Shown: piece by piece, positions 1 through 11,500 of the stretch
Numbering within the stretch: position 1 is the stretch's first letter
Layout of the letters: the number at the start of each line of letters is the position of its first letter
From: a virus
Reading direction: 5' to 3' (one strand)
Virus record (IMG/VR): IMGVR_UViG_3300028920_000035
Coordinates: 62,001 to 126,000 of that record
Length of the DNA: 64,000 bases
Notes under the pieces: model-generated
What the model was told of the DNA's origin: nothing
The model's input: the letters and a program-made list of their open reading frames with translations, nothing else
Databases searched by the model: none
Program-made: the position numbers and the translations under genes

Positions 1-3000
1 ACCGTCGATGCAGTTGATGTCAATGTCGAGATCACTCTCCCCGACTCCCTATCCACCAGTGATGCAGTGGGACCCTCTGCGGGTAATGCCCAGCCTGTTG
101 CTGATGTCGTCGTAGCCGGGGATGCCGCCCAGACCCAATCCGACGCTTCGACTACCGTTGCCGACTCGACTACCTTGGCCGAGGGCCTCGACGTCGGCGT
201 CTCGGTCATCCTGTCTGAATCATTGGCCGTCAGCGACGACGTGGGGGCCCAGCAGGGGTATCAGGTTCCCACGGGCGACGCGCTGGCGGTAGCCGATGTC
301 GTTGGCACCGAGCAGGAGTATCAGGTCCCGGTTGCCGACTCTACGGCCACCAGCGACTCCTTCGGGCTGGGGGTCAGCATTGACGTCACGGAATCCTTAG
401 GGGCTTTCGATAACGTCACCGAGAGTCGACTCGACCGTACCGTGGAGGCGGCCGAATCTGCTTCGGCTGTTGATGCCCTTGACGAGCAGGTTGGTCAAGG
501 GGTGGTTGTCTCCGAAATCGCTTCGGTGGGGGATCTTGCCTCGTTAGGAGAGGGCCAGGTCGTCGGAGAAGCTCTGACAGTCGCCGATACCGTAGCGACC
601 TCGATTCCAGAGACCGTCAACGTGGGGGACACCCTCACCGTTTCAGACGTCACTTCCCAAGGGTACGACGTTGGAATCGAAGTTGCGGAGGCCCTGGCTC
701 TCACCGACGCCACGGCACCTTCCCGCAACGAAGACTTTGGGGTCGCCGAGACGCTGGCGATTCAAGAGCAGCTGTCCACGGGCTCGTTTCAGCTCATCAC
801 AGGTGGGGACGGGCGCCTCCTGGAGGTCTACTTCACACAAGAAATACGGGTGGATGGGGTCTCCAACCTCTCGAACTACACTCTGGAGCCGACCCTTGAA
901 TCCGACGGCGTGCCGGTTGCCATTCGATCAGCTGAGCCTATCTACGAGACCTTCCAGACGGGCTCTTCAGCTTTCTTGGCACCCAACAACCCTACGGACC
1001 TTTTCACTCGTCGGGTCTCGATCAACGGTGTGCTCAAGTCGGTCGAGCACGTGGGAACCTACTTCAGAATCTTGACCGGTCAGAACGTTGGAATCTATCG
1101 TATCGTCTCTATCGAGCAGGAGATTCCGGGGATTGCCATCGTAGATCGGGACCTTCAAACGGTCGACAACCTCTCCCTGGTTTGGCATCACACGTCGGCG
1201 GTTCGAGGGGTTCGGTTCCGAACCACCAAGTTCACTAACCTCCAGCCTTACCACTTTGAGGCTCGCAACCTGAAATCATGGGTTGCCGGCACTTCCGTGA
1301 CCGAGAGTGGCAACTTCCTGGCGCAGAACATCCCGGCCCCCCGTCTTCTGGAGGTCGAACCTCAGGACGACGGGTCCCTCATCGTCACTTATGACGAGAC
1401 CATGCGGATGGATGAGTCAGTGGGCAACCCTGCCGATTACTTGGTGTCAGGGCCCACCGCCGTCGTGGTGGATGTCAAAGTGCTCAACGATCGCCAGGTC
1501 CGATTGGAGCTGAGGGGCTTGTCGGCGGGCCTCTACACGCTGACTATCTCGACCTCGACCCCCAAAGACATCGCTGGCAACCCCCTTGACCCCGTATACA
1601 ACCAAGCCGCGTTCACGGGGGGTACACCGTTGCAGGTCCGCAGCGTTTTCACGGACAAGGGCCCCATTACCAAGCCGCCCGAGACTTTAGCGAGTGGCAC
1701 GGGTGCCGTACTTGATGACTTCAACGCTGTGACCTTGACGGGCGCCTCCTTGACTTCGGACGTGGTGGGCCGCCGCTTGACCCTGAGTGGTACAGGGTCC
1801 CATGCTGATGAGTACCTCATCAAGAGCTTGGTCAGCCCCACTCAGGTGCGAGTGAAGGGATGCTTCACTTTGCCCCACAGTGACACCTACGACTGGGAGG
1901 TTTTTGACCCCCGTGACGGGCAGATTGCCGACGACCCTAGCGATGTGGAGGTCCGGATCAACGGCACTCCCACGATGGTCGAGGCAGTCGTGGGCCTTTT
2001 GGGCCAGGTCGTTCTTCAGCAGACCCCGGGGGAGGACGACAACGTTCAGATCGACTACCACTGCATCTGTAATCCCACCGTCGAAGTGCGTCGGCTCAAC
2101 TCGCGGGAGTTCCGACTCAACTCGTGGAACCGGGACAATGGTTACCCCCGCGATCGGCAGCATCACTACCGCTTCAACAATGTTCTCATTCGGCCGAGCG
2201 ACTATGAAGCGACAGACCTGCGCGCCAAGCTCGATCAGCCTTTGGAACGCGAGCTTCACTACCGGGCCTACGAGCGCGCCTACACAGCTCTGCTCAACGA
2301 CCCCCAGCGGTTGGTCCTCAACAGCCCCAACCACCGCATCGCGTACCCCCCAGCTCAACGACTTCTGGAAGAGTCCCTCGTCAACTACGAAGGGACGGTT
2401 CTGCCCGAAAACGGTCCCACCCCCTGGGTTCGCAAGGGGGTGGGATCGGCATCGGTCTTGGCCGGAACGCTCACCGTGCAAGACGATTCTGACGGGGAGT
2501 TTCCCACGGGCCAGCCTGTCTTTTGGACCCGTTCCATCGACGTCACGTTCACCCACACTTACAGCCAAGCATGGCGCTCTCAGATTGACGTCGTGGACGA
2601 GTTTGAGGGCGTTTTCACAGGTGTGGCCGTAGGGTACTCCGACGAACGTGTGGCCGTCGTCGTGGGCTTCTTGGAAGAGGGGGGCGTCCAGAAGGTGGGC
2701 CTGCTCCAGCGTGGCGCTCTCGACCCAGGAGACCCCCTATCGTGGTCAGGTGGACTCAACCCCGACTTGACGGCGACGGGCGACGCCGCCGAGCTGGACT
2801 GGAGCGCGCTGCACAGTTACCGGCTCTACCGAGACCCAAATGGTACGGTGAGCCTTTACGTCGACGGCGACGTCGTGCCCATTCTGCAACTCGCCACTTC
2901 GAGCTTGCCGTATCTTCAGAGTGTTCCTTCTCCCTTCGACGAGATTCAGGGTGCGTTCTTCGGCAGCCTTTCGCGCCCGGCACGGAGCACATCGAGCTGG

Positions 3001-5499
3001 GACTTCGTACGCGTTCTCATCCAGCCCTCTAACCCGACCCAATCGGGCCCGGTGGCGATAACCCAGTACGAAGCCAACGTCCTACCCGAAAACGACGTTC
3101 GGCCCTGGACCCCGGTTGGCTACCACGGAACTGGGACAATTCTGTCGACAGATTTCCTCCTGTTGGACGCCACGAGCGCTACCGATGTGGCGACGGCTGC
3201 CGAGGCGGGCCTCATGGGTGGGGACTTTCGGGGCTACTTCCGGCTTGAACCCCTACTCAGCGCCGCCAGCGAGTACGTCGTCGATGCTGCGCCCGCCGTT
3301 CTGAACCTGACCCATGGATTTGATGCCAACGCCGTCATGTTTGCCGTGGACGACGGGCGCCGTTTGCTCCAGCTGAGTTTCCTCGCCGACAAGGAAGCTC
3401 CTCGACTGAGCTACGGCGGGCGATCCCTGCCAGAGGACTTTTCCCCCTACGCTTGGACCCCCATGGGCGGTCAGGCAGGAGAGATGGTAGGGCGGTCTTT
3501 GCGGGTCACGGACACCGTGGTGGGGGACGGTCTGATCTATGTTATCGAGGATTCAGAGCCCTCAGGTTCTGACAATCGGGTCGTGGCTACGGCTCTCGAT
3601 TCGGTGCTCGAAGCTCGACTCAAGGTGACATCCTACGTCGTCGACGGGAGTGGCTTTGCGGGCGCCTTCGCGACGGTTGATGACGGCCTACGTACTGTGG
3701 GGTTCCAGCTTCAGGAGGTCGCGGGGGTCAAGCAGGTCGCCTTGCATTCGGACGGCATCGTGGTCGCGGCCTTCGACTTCGATTGGGGTTCCAGCTTCCA
3801 CACCTACCGCGTCCGCAAGAACACGAGCGGTAACCTCGTAACCCTGTTCGTGGATGGTGTGCTGTTGGGGACCGCAGCGTACAGTTCGTTCACGGCGGGG
3901 GCCCCCGAGCTGGTGGGCCGTATTAGCTTTGGTAGCTCGACCCCCAGCAGTGCGGGCTCGACGGGGATCGTCGATTGGGCTTACTGTAACGCTTTCCGTG
4001 TTCATGTTGGGGTGGGCCCCCGGCGGTACGTCGGCGTTTGGAAAGGCTCCGATCCCGACAGCCTGCTGGGCTATCACCTGCCGCTCAAGACAAAGGGCAA
4101 GGGTGCTCGCACCTACAACACCGTTTACCTGATCGACGACAACGCCAACTTCTTGAGCACGACCGTCGCAGGAGACCAGCTCGTCATCGACGTGGGGCTC
4201 AATCGGGGGGTCTACACGGTTCACTCCGTCATCAGCAACACCGAGCTACGGATCGTCGAGACTTGGCCCGCGACGCCCACCGAGGTGGATTACCGCATCG
4301 CCAAGGAGACCGATTGGACGGTCCAGCACCGGTACCGTTTGGTCCGGGATACGTCGGGGGAGATTTCGGTCTTGCTCGATGCTAACCCAACTCCGCTCAT
4401 CTATCTGGCCTACGAGGAGCAGCCCTTGAGCAGCGCGGGCTTGGTCAATGAGCTGGCGGGAGGGCTTCCCACGGTCGTCTTTGGAGCCTTCAGCAGCGAG
4501 CACTTGAGCCAGTCGCGGTGGGACTACGTGCGCTACCAGATCACGCGCTCCCCGACCGAGATGCGGATCGTGCCGTCCAACCAGGTCCTCAACCAGTGGA
4601 ACGTGATGCACAGCCCCGAACGGCTGTTCACAGCGGAACCACACGACCTGACGGATTTCAAGTCGAGTTCAACGGGTATTGTACCCAAGAAGAACCCTGA
4701 TTTTTTGGCCGAAGACCACTTGGTGGCGTTCACCAAGCTCAACGAGGGCACTCCTCTCGTCCCTTTGACCCAGACATGGGAAGTCCGCAAGCCCTTCATC
4801 ACGACCGAGCCCATTAGCGGGCTCAACCGGCCTGAAGACGTCCTCAATTCCGACGGGGATTTCGTGCTCAACGACGGAGCTCTTAGAGCCCGAATGGTTG
4901 TGCCTGACGACGTGCTCTACTCCAGTCTTGACATCATCGAGCAGACGACGGGTGAGATTTCGCTGGTCAAGCCCTTTGATGACCAGTGTCAGCCCAGCTT
5001 TGACGGTGTTCAGTACCAGAAGCAGGTCTGCCTGACCTACGACGGGAGCGTCCTGCCGGAGATTGACCCTGCCGCCGCGACGCCTTGGGACCTCGTGAGC
5101 GACGACCCTGGCCAGGTGGCGGTGAGCGCCTTCAACGGCATTCTCACCTATGGGACGGGCACAGGGGGCACACGTACGGTCTACCGCAACAACAGCCCGC
5201 TGCCGGACCATCCGAGCCTGCAAAGCGAGGCGACATTCCGCCTGCGCTTGGCCAATGACGGTTCTCTAGGGACCGACGACTCCCAGGTGCGATTCGGCCT
5301 GAGTGCACCAGGGATGACAGCAGCCCTGGCATTCGTCACCAACCCTTCGACGGCCGAGCGGTTCCTCTTGGTCCTCGACCTCAACAACGGGGCTGTGCTG
5401 GGGAGTCAGAGCTTCGACTTCCTTGACGGGGCATATCACACATATCGGCTCGTGCGGGATCCCGCGGCGGGCGAATTTCGCGTCTTCATTGATTCGTGA
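1..5499 (+). CDS. Tail fibre/adhesin-like protein with stalk repeats, Ig-like and LamG-like modules (5' partial)
   Basis: The frame is open from base 1, and the repeat pattern already runs before the first possible start (GTG at 67), so the gene begins upstream. The first roughly 270 residues are degenerate repeats of the type 'ESLAVSD' or 'DALAVADVV' every 20-25 residues, low in Lys and rich in Ala, Val, Asp and Ser, which suggests an extended stalk. Two SbsA/Big_5-like Ig domains follow ('LLEVYFTQEIRVDG' near 818 and 'LLEVEPQDDGSLIVTYDE' near 1345). The rest holds LamG/concanavalin-like modules marked by 'LPEN...PW' (near 2398, 3079, 3424 and 5050) and by 'H-x-YRL-x-RD' plus a following 'VDG' (near 2809, 3799, 4327 and 5440). 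The protein stops just after the last such motif, so the final module looks cut short. A host-recognition role is inferred. It heads a run of tail genes. Confidence 0.8.
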   Translation, partial: TVDAVDVNVEITLPDSLSTSDAVGPSAGNAQPVADVVVAGDAAQTQSDASTTVADSTTLAEGLDVGVSVILSESLAVSDDVGAQQGYQVPTGDALAVADVVGTEQEYQVPVADSTATSDSFGLGVSIDVTESLGAFDNVTESRLDRTVEAAESASAVDALDEQVGQGVVVSEIASVGDLASLGEGQVVGEALTVADTVATSIPETVNVGDTLTVSDVTSQGYDVGIEVAEALALTDATAPSRNEDFGVAETLAIQEQLSTGSFQLITGGDGRLLEVYFTQEIRVDGVSNLSNYTLEPTLESDGVPVAIRSAEPIYETFQTGSSAFLAPNNPTDLFTRRVSINGVLKSVEHVGTYFRILTGQNVGIYRIVSIEQEIPGIAIVDRDLQTVDNLSLVWHHTSAVRGVRFRTTKFTNLQPYHFEARNLKSWVAGTSVTESGNFLAQNIPAPRLLEVEPQDDGSLIVTYDETMRMDESVGNPADYLVSGPTAVVVDVKVLNDRQVRLELRGLSAGLYTLTISTSTPKDIAGNPLDPVYNQAAFTGGTPLQVRSVFTDKGPITKPPETLASGTGAVLDDFNAVTLTGASLTSDVVGRRLTLSGTGSHADEYLIKSLVSPTQVRVKGCFTLPHSDTYDWEVFDPRDGQIADDPSDVEVRINGTPTMVEAVVGLLGQVVLQQTPGEDDNVQIDYHCICNPTVEVRRLNSREFRLNSWNRDNGYPRDRQHHYRFNNVLIRPSDYEATDLRAKLDQPLERELHYRAYERAYTALLNDPQRLVLNSPNHRIAYPPAQRLLEESLVNYEGTVLPENGPTPWVRKGVGSASVLAGTLTVQDDSDGEFPTGQPVFWTRSIDVTFTHTYSQAWRSQIDVVDEFEGVFTGVAVGYSDERVAVVVGFLEEGGVQKVGLLQRGALDPGDPLSWSGGLNPDLTATGDAAELDWSALHSYRLYRDPNGTVSLYVDGDVVPILQLATSSLPYLQSVPSPFDEIQGAFFGSLSRPARSTSSWDFVRVLIQPSNPTQSGPVAITQYEANVLPENDVRPWTPVGYHGTGTILSTDFLLLDATSATDVATAAEAGLMGGDFRGYFRLEPLLSAASEYVVDAAPAVLNLTHGFDANAVMFAVDDGRRLLQLSFLADKEAPRLSYGGRSLPEDFSPYAWTPMGGQAGEMVGRSLRVTDTVVGDGLIYVIEDSEPSGSDNRVVATALDSVLEARLKVTSYVVDGSGFAGAFATVDDGLRTVGFQLQEVAGVKQVALHSDGIVVAAFDFDWGSSFHTYRVRKNTSGNLVTLFVDGVLLGTAAYSSFTAGAPELVGRISFGSSTPSSAGSTGIVDWAYCNAFRVHVGVGPRRYVGVWKGSDPDSLLGYHLPLKTKGKGARTYNTVYLIDDNANFLSTTVAGDQLVIDVGLNRGVYTVHSVISNTELRIVETWPATPTEVDYRIAKETDWTVQHRYRLVRDTSGEISVLLDANPTPLIYLAYEEQPLSSAGLVNELAGGLPTVVFGAFSSEHLSQSRWDYVRYQITRSPTEMRIVPSNQVLNQWNVMHSPERLFTAEPHDLTDFKSSSTGIVPKKNPDFLAEDHLVAFTKLNEGTPLVPLTQTWEVRKPFITTEPISGLNRPEDVLNSDGDFVLNDGALRARMVVPDDVLYSSLDIIEQTTGEISLVKPFDDQCQPSFDGVQYQKQVCLTYDGSVLPEIDPAAATPWDLVSDDPGQVAVSAFNGILTYGTGTGGTRTVYRNNSPLPDHPSLQSEATFRLRLANDGSLGTDDSQVRFGLSAPGMTAALAFVTNPSTAERFLLVLDLNNGAVLGSQSFDFLDGAYHTYRLVRDPAAGEFRVFIDS

Positions 5500-5509
5500 G
5501 GCTAGGTAG

Positions 5510-8500
5510 ATGGCCATTTCCCTCATCAAGTTCACCCAAGGCACCAACACCGACGCCGCCGGACATGCGCTCCTCGGAACCATCGCTGGTGGTCCCGTCA
5601 CCGTCGAGAACGGTGGCGACAACACCAACACTTTGTCGTGGCGCATCGAGCTGCTCTATGCCCCGCCGGAAAGTGGCATGCCCACGGGGGTCGTGGCTTC
5701 CAATGCCAACGACGCGAATCCGACATTTGCTTTCACTCCTGACGCGACCGGCTGCTACCGATTCCGTCTGACCGTTTGGACCGGCGTGTCCTATTCAGGA
5801 ACACAGAACGTCGATATCCGTAACTTCGCGGTTCCCCTCAGCGAGAAAATCGTCCAGCCGCCGTATCAGACACACCCTCCAACCCTCCCCATTCAAGGGT
5901 CAGGGTATCCTGGCGAAAAGCCCGATGAGTTGAACTTCGGGGGGCAGCCCTACGGGTGGGCGGGCGATGACGACCCCACCCGCAAGCTCCTGCACCAGCA
6001 ACTGGCCGAGCTGAACGAGCTGGTGGCGCGGGTACCCGCGGTCACAAACGACGCCATCTTGGCGGCGGTCTCGAATATCCAGATGTCGGTTCCGCTCAAG
6101 ATGAACTTCGACGACGCGGGCAACATCTGGGTCGGCGACGGCAACTTGCTCGACAACACCGACCCTACGAACGGCGTCATCAGCGGCCCCACGATCCCAT
6201 CACCGACTCTTTCTCGGGCGTGGACCTATCCCCAGGTGTCTGACGCCCACCAGCGGACGATCGCGGCCGTCTACTCCCCCGTGACAGACACCATCTTCGC
6301 GGTCCGCTACATCGGGCAAGGAACCCACATTCACGAGCTGACCAAGACGTCCCCCATCACGGAGGTGCGGCCCCCGGTTGATCTGTTGACTACCTCCGAC
6401 GCGCGCAACATCATCACGGGAGGGGGTTATCTGTGGGTAGCGAGCCTTAACCAGGTTTGGCGTGTCAACCCTTCGACTTACTACACTGGGGGCATAGACG
6501 TTGTTGCTGATGGCAGTTCAACCACACCAGCTGGCTACAACGACGGCGCGCTTCTTTTCATCGAAGATACCATCTTTGGGGATGGGTTTGGCCGCTTTTT
6601 CTATACCACGGCCAGTGATGGGGGCATTCATCGTTTCCACTCGGACACCTTGGTCCACGAGGCGTCCTTCACTATGCCAGACACCCCGGCCTACGAGGTG
6701 GCACCTCCTGCCTATGACCCGACCAAGGGTCGTATCGGCGTGGTTTATGATGGGTCGTCCACGGGTATCAATTTCGTCACGTTTGACGCCGACACTTTGG
6801 GCGACAACCTACGCTCGATTGACCTGTCGTCTTACGGGCAACAGTACTTCTCGGTCGCCTATGAGCCGGTTTCGGACACCTACTGGATCTACGCTTACAA
6901 TCTCGCCAATCAAAATGGCGCGATCATTCGAGTTCAGGACACTGGTTCGGCCTTGGTGTATGTAGACACCTTGGACTTGGGGGTTACAGCCTCTGACTAC
7001 TACCCCCCCTACTACCCTCAGCTGACGACCTACGATGGGTACGTCTGGGTGGTGTGCCTGGAAAAGTTGTACGCTTCGACCCGGGCCTACCGATTCCTGC
7101 GTATTGATCCCCAAACGGATGTAGTTTTCCAGATCCCCATCAACAGCCGAACTTACTGGCGAGCTCCCACCCTAAGAGGTGATGTTGAAGGGTCTCTCGA
7201 CAATGCAGTGGTCACCCGCATTCGAGGGGTAGATGGTGTTGACTGGGGCACCGCTTGGACTACTTCGTTGAAGCAGGACGGTATGGTGCCGATGGTCCAC
7301 AGTGGTAGGGGCACCATCTCTCCCACGTTCCTTCCTGCCACCCAGCAGTCGTCCGCAACCGGTAGCCTTTTCCAGTACCAATCAAACGATGACCATCAAG
7401 GGTGGACCATTCGCCGGGATTCTGGGGTGGGGGGTTGGACTGCCCAGCTTCGACCTTCGTACGCCGTGGTGTCAGGGTCCATCGCTGACAGTCCTCAGCG
7501 AATGTACATGACAGATGTGAGTGGTCGAATTGGCAACGACGACCACCTAGCAGCGAACCGATCAGGGGTCATCGATCCGACCGCAGGCGGGGCCAACAGC
7601 TCTTACCGCATCTACGGGGTCACGGGCATCGGACGCAGTCCTCAATTTGGCACCGACTCGTTCCGCATGAAGACGGCCTACGAGAGCGTGGAGTTGACCT
7701 GGAGCCCCGACCATGATGGGTGGGTCATCACAAACCGTTACCGGCCATGGGAAGACGTTGTGCGGCCCAATCCGGTCAACCCCTCGACGATCATGGTCAA
7801 CTCGGGCAAGGCCGTCGTTCACGTCGACACGCGTACGGCGGGGCAGTCGGTGGCTCTTGCCAGCACTTTGATGTCCCACGACGACTGGGTCATCATCAAG
7901 GATTCCTACGGCAATGCAGCAGCCAACAACATCACCGTTGATGGGGGCCCCCACCTGATCGATGGGGTGGCTCAGGTCACTATTGATCAGGATTACGGCT
8001 GCTACATCTTCCGTTACGACGCTCAGGGTGACGACGACGCGGGGTCTTGGGAGGTTCTTGCCAACGTTGGTGCTGGTGGAGGCAGCGGCAGCAGTGACGA
8101 GTTGCCATACCCCCTGCCCACTGAAGAGAGAGTTCTTCGGGGGGGCCCCCTTGCCGTGAACAGCCTTTACTATGTCAGCACTGATGGGGTCGATTTGTGG
8201 CTAGGGCAGAGCCAGTTGGTTACCCAAGACCCTAATGGTGAAAAAAACAACTATCTTCGCACCCGGGGCGACGGGACCTTCACCGAAGTGGGAGACCCTC
8301 TCACGGGGACAATGTCCGAGTGGGCGACCGTTATGGTGCTGTACGAGCCGACTTTGGACCAAATGGTTGCGGTTCAATACGACACCGATTCCAACGCTTT
8401 ACGGTTGGCACCATTGTCTCGGACCACGCCCGCGGTCTTGGGGACGTCGACCCTCATTGCCCCACTCTTCTGCCCTACGGACGGTGTGGCAGGTGGTGGG

Positions 8501-11500
8501 TACCTCTGGTTCACCAACCAGTTCGATACCTGGGTGAAGGTGAGTGCTAACTTCGCGTCAGTCACGTCTTTGGGAGCAAGTGACACTTCTGCCCGTCTTG
8601 CGTATGACGACGGACCAGGCAATCGCTATGGCGACAGCGAAGGCCGCGTGTACATCACCAATAGTACTGTCATCGAACGGTACGTTCCCAGCACGGACGC
8701 CTTGGATGGTACCTTCGACCCCAGTGGCGGATCTTCAGAAGATTTGAGGGGCATTACTGTTGACACCATCAACGGTCGGGTTTGGACGATCTATGATGAT
8801 GCAGAAACTTATCGGCTAACGTCCTTCGATTGCGAGACTCTGGGTGCCAATCAACGTTCGGTCAGCGTTGCCTCCTATGTATTTTCCCTCAACTACATCC
8901 TAGACATTCTGTACGCAGATGGCTTTTGCTACGTACTATTGTACGGGTTTTCCGGAGGGATCCTTTTAAAGGTTCAGGACACCGGTTCGGCACTGAATAT
9001 CGTCGATTCCCTGACTGATACCGTCAGCGACATTGATACCTACATCCCTTGGTATCGCCAGTTGGCGGTGCTTAATGGGTATGTGTACTACCCGTCGAAT
9101 AACAGTAGTTCGCAACCAGTGCTCATGCGGACGGACGTCGCGTCCCTAGGGACCCCTACAGAGGTTGACCTTGGCGTTGGCCTCAACTGGGCAGAATGGC
9201 CCGTTAACGTAGCGGCATCCAATAGCGATACTGTGCCCGACAAGCTCTACTTCAAGATCGATCCTGACGAGTCGTTTGAGCTTGATATTCTCAATCCGGG
9301 GGGCAACGAGAAGCTGCACTTCAGAAGCTTGGCGTCAGTCCTTGGGACCTTTGTTTGGGATTTTGACTCCAGCACGGTAATGTCGGACCCGGGAACCACT
9401 GATTTCCGGTTCAACAATTCCAACTGGGCATCAGCTACCCAGCTTGCTCTTGACGACCAGGTGCTCACTCATGGCACCTTCCTAGACGTAGGTCGTCTCG
9501 TCCAGAACTGGGTAGAGGGTGATCGTCTCCTGGTTCGATCAGTGGACAACAACTCTAACCGGTATGGGATTTTCGAAATCGGTGCAGGTGGTCCCATGGA
9601 CCAAGGCGGTTGGTGGCTCATCCCGGTCTCTCATCTGCAAGGTTCCACATTCACGGCATCGTTCAATGAGAGGTTCTTCTTCTACCGTACTTCAGCAGGC
9701 AATGGTGGGGGTGGTGGTCCCGGTTCAGATACGACGGCTATTCACAGGGATACCTCGGCCGAGATCTCGACCATCACAGAAAAAACTACTCCGGCTGGGA
9801 CCGACCTTCTCATCATCGAGGACAGCGCCGCCGCAAATGCTAAAAAGCGGGTTCAGATCGCTAACTTGCCCAGTTCAGGAGGAGCTGACCCAGTATTCGG
9901 AGGCAACTCTGCCCTTCGCGCCTCTGATACCTATTCGGGGCGAATTCACAAGCTTCAGGGTGGCGGGTTTGACCTGACGGGGGGCGAGCCCCGAAGCATC
10001 GTTGTCGACTATGGGATAGCTTTCAGTGTCTGCCCTGTGGGGGGTCCCAACGGGCGAGGGACCATCGTAGGATTTTTCCTAGGGGTCAAATTCGATGGCT
10101 CACTCAATGCTGGGTTTGAGTTCCCAACTCAAGCCGAAGGCCCTGTCGACCTCATCAAAGACCCTTCGAATGCACCGGGCGCCGAGTTCTACGTAGCGTG
10201 CTCGACCACTGGAACCGTCAAGTACTGTACTGTCTTACGTTGGTTCCCTGAGCCGGTTTCCACCACTGCGGGTGCCGTCACTGTCAATAGCACCTGGTCC
10301 GTTGGGACCAACCCATCACGCTTGATCCGATGCAACACACACCTCGCGGTTTTGTGCAACGGGTCCATTCACAGGATCATCGACATCCACTTAGGCCCCT
10401 TCGTCGTGACCCAGGATTCAATAGCCGTCACGGGTGCTGTTTGGGAAGATGCCATCTATGACGGCAACTACCTTTGGGCACTTGACTCGAATGCCAACTT
10501 GCTTCGGAAGATCGACATTAACGGCAGTACAATGTCCGAAGTCAGCTCAGTGTCCGTGACGACCATTACAGGTAAGGGTAACCTGGCTTTCGACGGGGCT
10601 GCCATCTGGCACTGTAGGGGGGAGAGTTCGTTTCTGGAACGAGTGGACGTTGCAAGTGGATCCGTAACCTCCCTGTCTATAGGTGACATTGGCAGTTACA
10701 GTTCTCGTGCGGTCGCGTTCGATGGGGAGGCCCTGTGGGTCTACACGTCGACTCCCTCCCCTGGCGAGGCGGTGTTCACAGTTGACCCCATTTCAGGGCA
10801 GGTTCGTGAGCGGGAAGTTACGGGGGCCACTGCTTTCGACACCTCATACCGGCATATTGGAATGAGCCTCGGTCGAGGCCAGGTCACTTTTATGTCGCGG
10901 GCATCCGTGCGCACATTCCGTCGAACTGGAGGGTACATCTCTAATGCAGACGCTTTGCTCATCGGTCATGTGGGGCGTGTTTTCACGGGGTTCGGACCCC
11001 TACGCATTCGTGATGGGGATACTCATGATTTGATTGCTGAGGCTCCCAATCTTCGATTCCTACTTTTACAGGACGACGTCACCTCTCCGACGACTTTCAA
11101 GTTTCCTGTGGGCTGGACGTTCCACCCCACCCAGCCGACGGGTGTATCAGAGGCCAACCCAGGCTTCCTCTTCATGTACCGCCCAGCAGACGCCTCCGGA
11201 GAGATCACGATTAACGGGTACCATGCGTCTGGGCCGGCCTTCTTCGATTCTACGGAGACCCTTGCCCCTGGTGAGGTGGCGTTGGTGTTCGAACACCAGA
11301 ATCCGGTGACCCAAGCGGATCGGGTGATGTGGAAGATCCCTGACGCTGGATCGGACGTCCCGAACACCGTCACAGTCGACGCTGGGTTTTCCAGTAAGAG
11401 TGCCTGGAACCCCACCGGATGGGGATCAGCGGAGTTCGTTCGCATTACCTCCGGCGCCGCTGTCGACATCAGCGGTTGGTATTCTGAGGTCACCCACTAC

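Noticed and set aside
1687-2568. Minus-strand open frame of 293 residues
   Set aside because: It lies opposite the first tail protein in high-GC DNA, with no promoter or family motif.
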